A stretch of DNA of 64,000 nt from positions 148,661 to 212,660 of the forward strand of contig NZ_KV812016.1 of NCBI RefSeq assembly GCF_001813295.1, written 5' to 3'. The notes under the pieces were generated by a model. It worked only from the letters and a program-made list of their open reading frames with translations. It was not told the origin of the DNA and searched no databases. A program made the position numbers and the translations under genes. This DNA is from Streptococcus sp. HMSC072G04 (GTDB lineage Bacteria; Bacillota; Bacilli; Lactobacillales; Streptococcaceae). Positions 1-8,937 of the stretch are shown here, in pieces (within the stretch, counting starts at the first letter, position 1; each line of letters begins with the position of its first letter).

Positions 1-89
1 TCACTAAATCTTAAAAAATAGCCATCTGGATCTAAAACTGCAAATTCATGAGGATAGATATAATGGTCGCCAACAAGAAATTCTCTTTT
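1..89 (-). pseudogene. 3' fragment of a VOC-family gene (truncated duplicate)
   Basis: These 89 bases match 932-1020, the 3' end of the intact VOC gene, with about six mismatches by eye. Read on the minus strand they encode the last roughly 29 residues of that protein, including a segment ending GYFLRFS; the stop codon would lie just outside the window. Similarity ends abruptly near position 89. It is a truncated second copy, so the lipoprotein gene between the two copies is bracketed by direct repeats. The window edge hides whether more copies lie to the left. Confidence 0.8.
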
Positions 90-189
90 GTTGTACCCTA
101 TGCTTTTTAGCGAAAACGTTTCCTATTTAAATAAACTCTAAAAAATGATAAAATATTTGTAAGTCAACCACTTAAGGAGGTTAAGCATT

Positions 190-843
190 GTGAAAAACAA
201 AATCTTATTAGGTTCTATGACGCTCCTATCTGCATTTATACTAGCAGCATGCGGAAATAGAGAAAAGAAAACAAACGAAACTACAGCAGCACCAACAACT
301 GAAGTCACTAAAGAAACTACGGATGCACCAACGACAACAACTCAAACAACAACTCCTGGGTCTTCTTCTGGGGCAAAAGAAATATCCCTTGCAGATACTC
401 AACGTATCGGAAATGAAAAATTTGGTTATATCAATATCCCTAAAGATTGGGTCGTACGCACTACTCGAAGTAGCAAAGCGCTCGAATATTTATCACCAGA
501 CAAAAACAATGCGTTAATAATGGATTCAAACACTAAAGATACTGTTAAACTTGGCCCCAACGAAACCTTTGACGCAGAGTTACTTGCGAACCGTTTATAT
601 AGCTCATTCGGAAAACACAAAAATCGAACTAGTATAGAAGGTGTAAAAGCTATATTTGCCGGTGGGGACGCTTTCTTAATAAAAGTAACAGTTAAAGATG
701 GGAGTACTTTATACGTATGGGTATTCCAAAAAGGAGATAAAGTATACACAATCATAATCCAAGGTTCAGAAGATATGATTAAATCCTTAAGACCTGTTCT
801 CGAGCAATCTTGGGGCCTAGATCCGAATACTCCGGGGAAATAA
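190..843 (+). CDS. Thr-rich lipoprotein of unknown function
   Basis: A 217-residue secreted lipoprotein starting at GTG, with a strong AAGGAGG about 10 bases upstream. Residues 1-20 form a signal peptide ending in the lipobox LAAC, so Cys21 should be lipidated and anchor the protein to the outer face of the membrane. Residues about 25-65 are a Thr/Lys/Glu-rich, probably disordered linker. The rest (about 70-217) looks globular with alternating beta-like stretches. I do not recognise the family and assign no function. The gene has its own terminator and is flanked by 89-bp direct repeats of a VOC gene tail, which suggests acquisition or duplication by recombination. A weak cre-like sequence (CGAAAACGTTTCCT) lies at 111-124. 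Confidence 0.85.
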   Translation: MKNKILLGSMTLLSAFILAACGNREKKTNETTAAPTTEVTKETTDAPTTTTQTTTPGSSSGAKEISLADTQRIGNEKFGYINIPKDWVVRTTRSSKALEYLSPDKNNALIMDSNTKDTVKLGPNETFDAELLANRLYSSFGKHKNRTSIEGVKAIFAGGDAFLIKVTVKDGSTLYVWVFQKGDKVYTIIIQGSEDMIKSLRPVLEQSWGLDPNTPGK

Positions 844-857
844 TCCTTAAAAAACTA

Positions 858-897
858 AAAGAGACTAATCAATGTGATTAGTCTCTTTCTTTTTTTG
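858..897. terminator. Bidirectional terminator between lipoprotein and VOC genes
   Basis: A 13-bp stem (858-870 paired with 876-888, loop of 5) is followed by a T-rich tract on the plus strand and preceded by an A-rich tract, so it can end transcripts from both convergent genes. Confidence 0.85.
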
Positions 898-927
898 TTT
901 CTTTTTCTACTCTAGTGATCTATTTTC

Positions 928-1314
928 TTATTCACTAAATCTTAAAAAATAGCCATCTGGATCCAGAATTGCAAATTCATGAGGATAGATATAATGGTCG
1001 TCAACACGAAATTTTCTTTTAATTAATGGGCGATGAATAGGATAGTTGGCTTCTAACAATTTCTGATAGAGCCTAGGGACATCCTCTATACCAAAGGAGA
1101 TGTTAATTCCTTGGCCAAATGGGTAGGTTAGTTCAGCTAATTCTTCAACTGTCCCCTCCTCTAGCATGAGCTGGCAATCTTCAAGAGACAGGAAGAGAAA
1201 TTTTTCTTCTGGGCGCTCGTATTCGATGGTGAAACCGAGCAAATCACAGTAGAAGGAACGGGACTGTTCTATATTCGAAACCATAAACTCGGGAATTACT
1301 GCATTGTAGTTCAT
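928..1314 (-). CDS. VOC family (glyoxalase/bleomycin-resistance fold) protein
   Basis: A 128-residue single-domain protein of the vicinal oxygen chelate superfamily, whose members are small metalloenzymes or ligand-binding proteins made of paired beta-alpha-beta-beta-beta modules. The sequence shows the usual pattern: an N-terminal strand with FMVSNIEQSRSFYCDLLGF, a central segment with FLSLEDCQLMLEE, and the C-terminal FAILDPDGYFLRF strand. The substrate cannot be read from sequence; antibiotic resistance should not be assumed. It lies 11 bp from exoA on the same strand, so the two may be co-transcribed. Its 3' end is duplicated at the left edge of the window. Confidence 0.85.
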   Translation of the reverse strand: MNYNAVIPEFMVSNIEQSRSFYCDLLGFTIEYERPEEKFLFLSLEDCQLMLEEGTVEELAELTYPFGQGINISFGIEDVPRLYQKLLEANYPIHRPLIKRKFRVDDHYIYPHEFAILDPDGYFLRFSE

Positions 1315-1325
1315 AAAGAAAATCC

Positions 1326-2153
1326 TTATAATTCAATTTCCAAGACAATCGGTGTGTGGTCTTGGCGTGCGCCTGAGTCAATCATGTCTGATTTAGTAAC
1401 CTTATCTGCAATGCGGTTTGAGGTTAACCAATAGTCGATTCTCCAGCCTGTATTGTTGATTTTTGAAGTCTTGCTGCGTTGTGCCCACCAAGTGTAACGC
1501 TCCGGTACATCTCCGTGGAGGTGGCGGAAGGTATCTGTAAAGCCTGCTGCTAAAAGGTTGGTAAAGCCTGCACGTTCTTCGTCTGTGAAACCTGGTGAAC
1601 GACGGTTGCTGGCAGGGTTGGCAAGGTCGATTTCCTTGTGGGCCACGTTGTAGTCTCCAGTAGCAAGGACAGGTTTTTCTTTGTCTAAGTCAGCCAAATA
1701 TTCAGCATATTTGACATCCCATACTTGGCGTTCTGCTAGGCGTTTGAGGCCATCACCGGCATTAGGAGTATAGACTTGTGTTACAAAGAAGCCATCAAAT
1801 TCCAGAGTAATGATCCGGCCTTCCAAGTCCATGGTCGAAGGAGCACCGATCTCTGGGAAAGTCACAATAGGGGAGAGCTCTTTTTTGTAGAGGAACATAG
1901 TCCCAGCGTAGCCTTTACGAGCCGGCTCTTGAGAAGAACGCCAGGTGTTTTCATATTGCGGAAAGAGTTCCTCAAGAATTTCGAGGTGTTTTTTAGTAGG
2001 TCCTTTGGCGGATAACTTGGTTTCTTGAATGGCAATGATATCTGCATCCTCAGCGACCAAGGTTTGAAGGACTTCTTGAGAGAGTTTAGCACGTGCTGAA
2101 TCGCTGGTCAATGCAGCATTAAGCGAGTCGATATTCCATGAAATGAGTTTCAT
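1326..2153 (-). CDS. exoA: Exodeoxyribonuclease III / AP endonuclease
   Basis: A 275-residue ExoIII-family enzyme that cuts DNA at abasic sites and removes 3' blocking groups in base excision repair. It starts MKLISWNIDS, the family's N-terminal strand carrying a metal-binding Asn. Other conserved elements are AIQETKL (metal-binding Glu), TGDYNVAH (catalytic Asp and Asn), RIDYWLTS and the C-terminal DHTPI (general-base Asp-His). A start seven codons upstream is open, but I chose the internal ATG because the family begins there and AAGGAA lies upstream. It is upstream of and co-directional with the VOC gene. Confidence 0.95.
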   Translation of the reverse strand: MKLISWNIDSLNAALTSDSARAKLSQEVLQTLVAEDADIIAIQETKLSAKGPTKKHLEILEELFPQYENTWRSSQEPARKGYAGTMFLYKKELSPIVTFPEIGAPSTMDLEGRIITLEFDGFFVTQVYTPNAGDGLKRLAERQVWDVKYAEYLADLDKEKPVLATGDYNVAHKEIDLANPASNRRSPGFTDEERAGFTNLLAAGFTDTFRHLHGDVPERYTWWAQRSKTSKINNTGWRIDYWLTSNRIADKVTKSDMIDSGARQDHTPIVLEIEL

Positions 2154-2288
2154 TGTGTTTCCTTTTCTTGACATAATTGATAGTTTTATTATAACAAAAT
2201 TTTAATAATTTTCTGATCACAATGCCTTGAATTCTCTCCTGAAATACATTATAATAGCTTGAATTCATTTGGAGAAAGGGAGTTCATT

Positions 2289-2741
2289 ATGAAATTTTAC
2301 TCTTATGATTATGTATTGAGTCAGATCAGTCAGCAAAATTGAGTGACCATTGGGATCTCTGGTTTGCTCATTCTACTGACTGGTTTTTTTGCGGTGAAAG
2401 CCTATCGGGATAAGCAAGATAGCAAATTCCGTGAATTATCCATTATCTCGATTTTGACTCTGGTTGCAGTGGTCTTGATCGGCATCAGCAGTTTCCAAAA
2501 TAGCCAAAGTAATAATGACCAATTTCAACGGTCTCTGCATTTTATTGAGGTCATCTCAAAGGAGTTGGATGTCAAAAAAGAAGACGTCTATGTCAATACT
2601 TCAGCAGCCACAGATGGGGCGATCCTGAAGGTTGGAGAGGTTTATTACCGAGCTATCGCAGGATCTGACCCAGATAGCTACCTATTAGAAAAGATGGATC
2701 TGTATAAAACAGACGTGGAACTTGTGGAGGTGAACAAATGA
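2289..2741 (+). pseudogene. DUF3290 family membrane protein with in-frame TGA at codon 18
   Basis: Translation from the ATG at 2289 gives MKFYSYDYVLSQISQQN, then TGA (2340-2342), then continues in the same frame from an adjacent GTG as VTIGISGLLILLTGFFAV. The natural reading is one 150-residue protein with Trp at codon 18 changed to a stop (TGG to TGA). A 132-residue product could be made by restarting at the GTG. It has one or two N-terminal membrane helices and an extracellular or cytosolic tail. It overlaps the next gene by 4 bases, and DUF3290/DUF421 pairs are a known arrangement in Firmicutes. Whether it is truly inactive is uncertain: the mutation leaves most of the protein intact. Confidence 0.7.
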
Positions 2742-3370
2742 TAGTAAATTTTTTAAACATCTTGATTAAATTAGCTTTGGGCTTGATTTCCTTGGTATTT
2801 GTCATCAATGTGACCGGGAAAGGAAACTTAGCACCAAATTCTGCAGTAGACCAGATACAGAACTTTGTTCTTGGGGGCATTATTGGTGGGGTCATCTACA
2901 ATAGCTCCATTACCATTCTTCAATACATTGTGATTCTCTTAATGTGGACTATTTTGATCTTGCTCTTAAAATGGCTCAATACCAATGTTCGTTTTATGAA
3001 GCACTTGATTGATGGAAAACCAACTGTCATCATTAAAAATGGGAAACTGGATCCGGAAGCGTGTCGTTCCAAAGGACTTTTTGCTTCAGATGTTGCTTTG
3101 AAACTACGTGGACAAGGGATTTTTCAATTAAAAGATGTGAAGCGCGCTGTTATTGAACAAAATGGTCAATTGATCGTTGTCCGTGCGGGGGATGAGAATC
3201 CTAAATACCCGATTATTACGGATGGAGTGATTCAGCTTGAAATTTTGGAAACAATTGGAAAAAGTGAAGAGTGGTTGTTGGCTGAATTGGAAAAAGAAGG
3301 CTATGATAATGTTTTGGATATTTTCATTGCGGAGTATGACAAAGGAAAAATCAATGTTGTGACCTATTAA
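2738..3370 (+). CDS. DUF421 (YetF-like) membrane protein
   Basis: A 210-residue protein with three predicted membrane helices in residues 1-90, followed by a cytosolic domain carrying the DUF421 pattern (DGKPTVIIKNGKLD, then a C-terminal alpha/beta part). Bacillus relatives include YetF and the YdfR/YdfS proteins; the biochemical role is not established. It overlaps the DUF3290 gene by ATGA, indicating translational coupling, so the nonsense codon in that gene might lower its expression. A strong terminator follows directly. Confidence 0.85.
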   Translation: MIVNFLNILIKLALGLISLVFVINVTGKGNLAPNSAVDQIQNFVLGGIIGGVIYNSSITILQYIVILLMWTILILLLKWLNTNVRFMKHLIDGKPTVIIKNGKLDPEACRSKGLFASDVALKLRGQGIFQLKDVKRAVIEQNGQLIVVRAGDENPKYPIITDGVIQLEILETIGKSEEWLLAELEKEGYDNVLDIFIAEYDKGKINVVTY

Positions 3371-3376
3371 AAGAAG

Positions 3377-3405
3377 AGATTGGACGAGCCTGTCCAATCT
3401 TTTTT
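3377..3405 (+). terminator. Rho-independent terminator of the DUF3290/DUF421 pair
   Basis: AGATTGGAC pairs with GTCCAATCT around a 6-nt loop and is followed by six Ts. Confidence 0.9.
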
Positions 3406-3510
3406 CTTTATAAAATTCCAGGAAAGGCCTCTTCCTTTTCTTGAGATACTCTGGGAAAAATAGTAAAATGGAAGGTAAGTGTTCATTAGAAAAGAAGGAT
3501 AGAAAATTTC

Positions 3511-5562
3511 ATGAAGAAGAAAATACGGAAGTTTGAGAATCATTCGATTACACGCAGACTCTACCTGCTGTTTAGTTTGATTTGCCTTCTTTTTTTGGTG
3601 CTGATTGCCCGACTTGGCTATATGCAGATCACTCACCAAGCCTACTATACGGATAAATTGGCAAAAGCTACGAAAAAGACGGTCAAACAAGGGAGTGTGC
3701 GAGGGCAAATCTATGATGCTTCTGGTAAGCCCTTGGTGGAAAATGTGGGAAAACAAGTCTTGACCTTTACGCGGGATCGTAAAATGACGGCCCAAGAAAT
3801 GCGAGAGACAGCTGGAAAACTCTTGCAGTATGTCGATGTAGAAAATCCTCAAGTGACCGAACGGCAAGAAGTGGATTACTATCTAGCCAATACCAAGGTC
3901 TACCAAGAGGTCGTGGAACACCTACCTGAGAAAAAGAAATTTGATACCGATGGCAACCGCCTGCCGGAAGCCAAGATTTATCAAGCGGCAGTGGATAGTA
4001 TCGACCCTTCAAAACTCGGCTATACAGATGATGAGAAAAAGATTATTTATCTCTATAGCCAGATGAATGCGGTAGAGAATTTTGCGACGGGGATTATTTC
4101 GACGCAAGTACTAGGAGCTGAACAGATTGCGACCATCGCTGCGGACAGTCAGGACCTTCCGGGAATTGCCATCACGACTAGCTGGGACCGCAAGGTTTTG
4201 GACACTCCTTTAGCTTCTATTATTGGAAACGTATCGACCGAGCAGGCGGGGCTTCCAGCAGAAGAGGTTGAGGACTATGTCAAAAAAGGTTATGCTCTCA
4301 ATGACCGGGTTGGTACGTCTTATCTCGAAAAGGAATACGAAAACGTCCTTCAAGGCAAACGCAGTGAAAAAGAAATTCTCCTAGATAAAAATGGCAACAT
4401 GGAGAAAGTGGTCGATGTTTCAAAAGGGGCCAAAGGAGAAAACCTCAAGCTCTCGATTGATTTAGATTTCCAAAAAGGAGTGGAAGATATCCTTCGCTCC
4501 GCCTTTAGCGCAGAGTTGCAAGCTGGAAATGCGACCTACTCCGAAGGTGTCTATGCCGTAGCTCTGGAACCCGATACAGGGAAGGTCCTTGCTATGGTAG
4601 GGATTAAACACCAGGCTGGTAGTCAAGATCTATCAGCAGATGCGTTGGGAACAGTCACCAACGTCTTCGTCCCAGGATCTGTGGTCAAAGGAGCGACCTT
4701 GACTTCTGGATGGGAAAATGGAGCCATTTCTGGGAATCAGGTTCTGACCGATCAGCCGATTGTTTTTGCAGGATCAGCTCCTATCAATTCTTGGTTTACC
4801 CAATACGGTAGTCGTTCCATCAATGCGGTGGAAGCATTGGAATACTCTTCTAATACCTATATGGTCCAAATTGCCCTTAAGATGATGGGGCAACCTTACA
4901 CCCCAAACATGACCTTGCAAGTGGATCAGGTTGAACCTGCCATGAAAAAACTGCGCTCTACTTTTGCAGAGTATGGTCTTGGAACATCAACGGGGATTGA
5001 CCTTCCCAATGAATCGACTGGTTTTATTCCAAAAGACTACACAGTCGGTAATTATTTGACCAATGCCTTTGGCCAGTTTGACAACTATACACCGATGCAA
5101 TTGGCCCAGTATGCGGCAACCGTTGCAAATGATGGGAAGAGGGTGAGTCCTCATGTCGTCGAAGGTATCTATGACAATAATGATCAAGGGGGGCTTGGTC
5201 AGTTGAAAAAAGCGATCGAAACCAAGGAGCTCAATCAGGTCCATATCTCTGCTGAGGACATGGCTTTGATCAAGCAAGGATTCTACCAGGTTGCCAATGG
5301 TACGAGTGGGTTGACGACAGGGAAAACCGTCGGTCAAGGTGCTAGTGTCTCTATTAGTGCCAAGACCGGTACGGCCGAAACCACAGTCGATGGAGGCAAA
5401 CAAGCCATTAATACCAATGTGGTGGCTTATGCACCGTCAAACAATCCAAAGATTGCAGTAGCAGTGGTTTTTCCACATAATACCAATCTACAAGCGACGG
5501 TCAGTCATTCCATTACGCGTGACATTATTAATTTATACAATCAGAAACACCCCATGAATTAG
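3511..5562 (+). CDS. penA: Penicillin-binding protein 2B (class B transpeptidase)
   Basis: A 683-residue class B penicillin-binding protein, close in length to pneumococcal PBP2B (about 680). It cross-links peptidoglycan during peripheral growth and division and is a main beta-lactam target. It has a short cytosolic N-terminus, one membrane helix (about residues 18-38), a dimerisation/pedestal region and a C-terminal transpeptidase domain. Active-site motifs are visible: SVVK (catalytic Ser390), SSN (446-448) and KTGT (618-621). The Thr after SSN, the position of a common resistance change in pneumococcus, is intact. It is followed 10 bp later by recR. The alternative symbol pbp2b is often used. 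Confidence 0.95.
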   Translation: MKKKIRKFENHSITRRLYLLFSLICLLFLVLIARLGYMQITHQAYYTDKLAKATKKTVKQGSVRGQIYDASGKPLVENVGKQVLTFTRDRKMTAQEMRETAGKLLQYVDVENPQVTERQEVDYYLANTKVYQEVVEHLPEKKKFDTDGNRLPEAKIYQAAVDSIDPSKLGYTDDEKKIIYLYSQMNAVENFATGIISTQVLGAEQIATIAADSQDLPGIAITTSWDRKVLDTPLASIIGNVSTEQAGLPAEEVEDYVKKGYALNDRVGTSYLEKEYENVLQGKRSEKEILLDKNGNMEKVVDVSKGAKGENLKLSIDLDFQKGVEDILRSAFSAELQAGNATYSEGVYAVALEPDTGKVLAMVGIKHQAGSQDLSADALGTVTNVFVPGSVVKGATLTSGWENGAISGNQVLTDQPIVFAGSAPINSWFTQYGSRSINAVEALEYSSNTYMVQIALKMMGQPYTPNMTLQVDQVEPAMKKLRSTFAEYGLGTSTGIDLPNESTGFIPKDYTVGNYLTNAFGQFDNYTPMQLAQYAATVANDGKRVSPHVVEGIYDNNDQGGLGQLKKAIETKELNQVHISAEDMALIKQGFYQVANGTSGLTTGKTVGQGASVSISAKTGTAETTVDGGKQAINTNVVAYAPSNNPKIAVAVVFPHNTNLQATVSHSITRDIINLYNQKHPMN

Positions 5563-5572
5563 AGAGGAAACT

Positions 5573-6169
5573 ATGCTTTATCCAGCACCTATTGCAAAAT
5601 TAATTGACAGCTATTCGAAGTTACCAGGAATTGGGATCAAAACAGCGACTCGTCTGGCTTTTTACACCATTGGTATGTCAGATGATGATGTGAATGAATT
5701 TGCCAAAAACTTACTGAATGCCAAGCGTGAGCTAGGGTATTGCAGTATTTGTGGCAATTTAACCGATGAAGAAACCTGCGAGATTTGTCGAGATGAAACG
5801 CGGGATCCATCCCTCATTCTTGTTGTAGAAGATAGCAGGGATGTATCTGCTATGGAAAATATCCAGGAATACCACGGTCGCTATCATGTCTTACATGGCT
5901 TGATCTCGCCCATGAATGGCGTGGGACCCGATGACATCAATCTCAAGACTTTGATTAGTCGCTTGATGGATGGAACAGTCACAGAGGTCATTGTTGCGAC
6001 CAATGCGACAGCAGACGGGGAAGCGACATCTATGTATATCTCGCGTGTGCTCAAGCCAGCAGGGATCAAAGTGACACGTTTGGCACGGGGACTGGCAGTT
6101 GGAGCCGATATCGAGTATGCGGACGAAGTGACCTTGCTTCGCGCGATTGAAAATCGGACAGAATTATAA
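5573..6169 (+). CDS. recR: Recombination mediator RecR
   Basis: A 198-residue RecR, the usual family length. With RecO and RecF it helps load RecA onto SSB-coated DNA during gap repair. Domains in order: helix-hairpin-helix (about residues 8-30, with [14 protein letters not shown]), a four-cysteine zinc finger ([16 protein letters not shown]), and a Toprim domain ([13 protein letters not shown] onward). It follows pbp2b by 10 bp and is probably in the same transcript, the standard streptococcal order. Confidence 0.96.
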   Translation: MLYPAPIAKLIDSYSKLPGIGIKTATRLAFYTIGMSDDDVNEFAKNLLNAKRELGYCSICGNLTDEETCEICRDETRDPSLILVVEDSRDVSAMENIQEYHGRYHVLHGLISPMNGVGPDDINLKTLISRLMDGTVTEVIVATNATADGEATSMYISRVLKPAGIKVTRLARGLAVGADIEYADEVTLLRAIENRTEL

Positions 6170-6245
6170 GAGAAGTTCTTTCGAAAGGGCTATCATTGTG
6201 GTATACTATCAAGTAAGAAATCAAGGGAACAATTAGGGAGAAACT

Positions 6246-7292
6246 ATGAGTAAACAAGACTTAATCCTGTTGTATGGTGGACGTAGTGCAGAACGTGAAG
6301 TATCTGTTCTTTCAGCAGAAAGCGTGATGCGCGCGATTGATTACCAAGCATTTTCGGTTCAAACCTACTTTATTACGCAGTCAGGAGACTTCATCCAGAC
6401 GCAAGCTTTTGAAGAGAAACCAGCGGATGATGAGAAATTGATGACCAATGAGACAGTGGACTGGTCTAAAAAAGTGGCCCCATCTGCGATTTACAAGGAA
6501 GGAGCAGTAGTCTTTCCAGTTCTTCATGGACCAATGGGAGAAGATGGTTCCATTCAAGGCTTCTTAGAAGTCTTGAAGATGCCTTATGTTGGCTGTGGCA
6601 TCCTAGCTTCCAGTGTTGCGATGGACAAGATCACGACCAAACGGGTCTTGGAGTCTGCAGGAATTCCACAAGTTCCTTATGTAGCTGTAGTGGAAGGCGA
6701 TGACGTGGATGAGAAAATTGCTGCAATTGAAGCTAATCTCCCTTATCCTGTCTTTACCAAACCATCCAATATGGGTTCAAGCGTAGGGATTTCAAAATCT
6801 GAAAACCAAACAGAACTTCGGGCTGCTCTCGAATTGGCCTTCAAATACGATAGCCGTGTCTTGGTAGAGCAAGGAGTCAATGCGCGTGAGATCGAAGTTG
6901 GACTGCTTGGAAACTATGATGTGAAGAGTACCTTGCCAGGTGAAGTTGTGAAAGATGTGGCCTTCTATGATTATGATGCCAAATACATCGACAACAAAAT
7001 TACCATGGCGATTCCGGCTCAATTGGACCCTGAGGTTGTGAAAACCATGCGGACCAACGCAGAAAAAGCCTTTCGTGCGATCGGTGGTCTAGGTTTAGCG
7101 CGTTGTGATTTCTTCTATACCGATAAAAGAGAGATCTTCTTAAACGAACTCAATACCATGCCAGGATTTACTCAATGGTCTATGTATCCCTTGCTTTGGG
7201 ACAATATGGGACTCAACTATACAGATTTGATTACCAAGTTAGTAGAGCTTGGAAAAGAAGTCTTCCAAAAACACGAAGCGCATTTGTTGTAA
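6246..7292 (+). CDS. ddl: D-alanine--D-alanine ligase
   Basis: A 348-residue ATP-grasp enzyme that joins two D-alanines for the end of the peptidoglycan stem peptide. Visible family features are the N-terminal [30 protein letters not shown], the ATP-grasp lid ([13 protein letters not shown]) and the metal-binding C-terminal [12 protein letters not shown]. Its product is the substrate of MurF, encoded next. A -10 like element (TATACT) lies in the 77-bp gap after recR, so it may have its own promoter. Downstream is a structured intergenic element that includes a terminator. Confidence 0.96.
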   Translation: MSKQDLILLYGGRSAEREVSVLSAESVMRAIDYQAFSVQTYFITQSGDFIQTQAFEEKPADDEKLMTNETVDWSKKVAPSAIYKEGAVVFPVLHGPMGEDGSIQGFLEVLKMPYVGCGILASSVAMDKITTKRVLESAGIPQVPYVAVVEGDDVDEKIAAIEANLPYPVFTKPSNMGSSVGISKSENQTELRAALELAFKYDSRVLVEQGVNAREIEVGLLGNYDVKSTLPGEVVKDVAFYDYDAKYIDNKITMAIPAQLDPEVVKTMRTNAEKAFRAIGGLGLARCDFFYTDKREIFLNELNTMPGFTQWSMYPLLWDNMGLNYTDLITKLVELGKEVFQKHEAHLL

Positions 7293-7302
7293 GAAAAGAG
7301 AG

Positions 7303-7480
7303 AGTGGGACAGAAATCGGTAATTCGTTAGAATTCGATTTCGTCGTCCCACCTCCGCACAGTTGAGTAGGGCTGTAAAAGCTGATGAAATCAGCGTAGTA
7401 GAGCCCACTCAACCACTGCGTCTTGCTCGACAATCCAAAAATAATCAAGAGGCTAGGACTTCTGTCCCAGCCACTTTTTT
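7303..7480. repeat. Three-hairpin intergenic element (probable dispersed repeat)
   Basis: About 175 bp folding into three successive stem-loops. Hairpin 1 spans 7304-7351: GTGGGAC/GTCCCAC, then AAATCG/CGATTT, then AATTC/GAATT. Hairpin 2 spans 7361-7412: GTTGAGTAGGGCT paired with AGCCCACTCAAC, with inner GCTGAT/ATCAGC. Hairpin 3 spans 7451-7472 (GGCTAGGAC/GTCCCAGCC) and is followed by Ts. The 5' arm TGGGACAGAA could instead pair with TTCTGTCCCA at 7460-7469. It does not look coding. From memory, similar sequence occurs between genes in several streptococci; I could not search. There is only one copy in this window. Confidence 0.65.
7451..7480 (+). terminator. Terminator closing the ddl transcript
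   Basis: The last hairpin of the intergenic element (7451-7472) is followed by a T-run at 7474-7481. Confidence 0.75.
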
Positions 7481-7494
7481 TGTGGTCTAGAATA

Positions 7495-7503
7495 TGGTAT
7501 AAT
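7495..7503 (+). promoter_or_regulatory. Extended -10 promoter of murF
   Basis: TGGTATAAT, an extended -10 (TG-N-TATAAT), lies 64 bases before the murF start. No convincing -35 is seen, which extended -10 promoters tolerate. Confidence 0.65.
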
Positions 7504-7566
7504 GAGAAGAATTTGATAGGAGCGTCCAAATCTTTGAGGACGTTACGGAGAACTGAGGAGTCGGAT

Positions 7567-8937
7567 ATGAATCTCACATTACATGAAGTTGCTCATCTAG
7601 TACGTGCAAAAAATGATATCAGCCAATTTGAAGATGTGGCCCTCGTCAAGCCGGAATTTGACAGTCGTTTGATTGGGCCTGGAGACCTGTTTGTTCCTTT
7701 AAAGGGAGCGCGTGATGGTCATGACTTTATTGAGACTGCTTTTGAAAATGGAGCCGTAGCCACTTTTTCAGAGAAAGTGATCGAAGGCCACCCTTATATT
7801 TTGGTGGAAGATGTGCTGAGCGCTTTTCAAACACTAGCTGCAGCCTATCTTCAAAAGACAAAAGTAGATGTTTTTGCAGTAACGGGGTCAAATGGTAAAA
7901 CCACCACAAAAGATATGTTGGCACAGCTATTGTCCACCACCTACCTGACCTATAAAACACAAGGAAACTATAATAACGAAATTGGTCTTCCTTATACGGT
8001 TTTGCATATGCCAGAAGGGACGGACAAACTGGTCCTTGAAATGGGGCAAGACCATCTAGGAGATATCCATCTCTTGTCAGAACTGGCGCATCCCAAGGCT
8101 GCTATTGTCACCTTAATTGGGGAAGCCCATTTGGAATTCTTCAAAGATCGAAGTGAGATCGCAAAAGGAAAACTCCAGATTGCGGACGGGATGCCAGAAG
8201 GTGGTCTTCTGGTAGTTCCAGCTGATCCGATCGTGAATGCCTACCTTCCTGAAAAGCAAACAGTCGTCCGCTTTGGTCCAGACGAGGAGATTTTTATTAC
8301 CGAGTTAATCGAGCGAAAGGACAGCTTAACTTTCCGAGCGAATTTCTTAGAAGAAGCGATTGATCTTCCAGTAACAGGAAAATACAATGCGACCAATGCC
8401 ATGATTGCAGCTTATGTTGCCCTGCAAGAAGGGGTGAGTGAAGCTGCGATTCGAGACAGTTTTGAAACCTTGCAATTGACGCGCAACCGCACAGAATGGA
8501 AAAAGGCCAGTAATGGAGCGGATATCCTATCCGATGTCTACAATGCCAATCCAACGGCTATGCGCCTAATCTTAGAAACTTTCTCGACTATTCCTGCTAA
8601 TCCAAATGGTCGAAAATTAGCCGTCCTGGCAGATATGAAAGAACTAGGGGAGCAATCTGTAGATCTGCACAACCAAATGATTCTTAGCCTCTCGCCGGAT
8701 GTTTTAGATACGGTTATTTTCTACGGCCAAGACATTGCAGGATTGGCTCAGTTAGCGAGTCAGATGTTCCCACTCGGACATGTCTATTATTTCAAGAAGA
8801 CAGCTGAGGAAGATCAGTTTGAGGACCTGGTCAAACAAGTCAAGGAAAGCTTGAAAGAGCAAGACCAAATCCTTATCAAGGGAAGCAATTCCATGAATTT
8901 GGCAAAATTGGTAGAGGAATTGGAGAATGGTAAGTAA
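7567..8937 (+). CDS. murF: UDP-MurNAc-tripeptide--D-Ala-D-Ala ligase
   Basis: A 456-residue Mur ligase that adds D-Ala-D-Ala to the nucleotide-linked tripeptide, the last cytosolic step of peptidoglycan precursor assembly. The N-terminal UDP-binding domain is followed by the ATP-binding P-loop (GSNGKTTTKDM near residue 107), the central domain (EMGQDHLGDI) and the C-terminal domain with ILSDVYNANPTAM. An open frame extends 48 codons further upstream, but the ATG at 7567 has a GAGGAG site and matches the family's N-terminus (MNLTLHEVA). It overlaps the Nudix gene by 11 bp. Confidence 0.95.
   Translation: MNLTLHEVAHLVRAKNDISQFEDVALVKPEFDSRLIGPGDLFVPLKGARDGHDFIETAFENGAVATFSEKVIEGHPYILVEDVLSAFQTLAAAYLQKTKVDVFAVTGSNGKTTTKDMLAQLLSTTYLTYKTQGNYNNEIGLPYTVLHMPEGTDKLVLEMGQDHLGDIHLLSELAHPKAAIVTLIGEAHLEFFKDRSEIAKGKLQIADGMPEGGLLVVPADPIVNAYLPEKQTVVRFGPDEEIFITELIERKDSLTFRANFLEEAIDLPVTGKYNATNAMIAAYVALQEGVSEAAIRDSFETLQLTRNRTEWKKASNGADILSDVYNANPTAMRLILETFSTIPANPNGRKLAVLADMKELGEQSVDLHNQMILSLSPDVLDTVIFYGQDIAGLAQLASQMFPLGHVYYFKKTAEEDQFEDLVKQVKESLKEQDQILIKGSNSMNLAKLVEELENGK

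Noticed and set aside
111-124. cre-like site before the lipoprotein gene
   Set aside because: Only about 11 of 14 positions match and the right half is poor; mentioned in the gene entry but not called.
7423-7566. 48-codon N-terminal extension of murF
   Set aside because: It runs through the intergenic repeat and the promoter; family length and ribosome site support the ATG at 7567.
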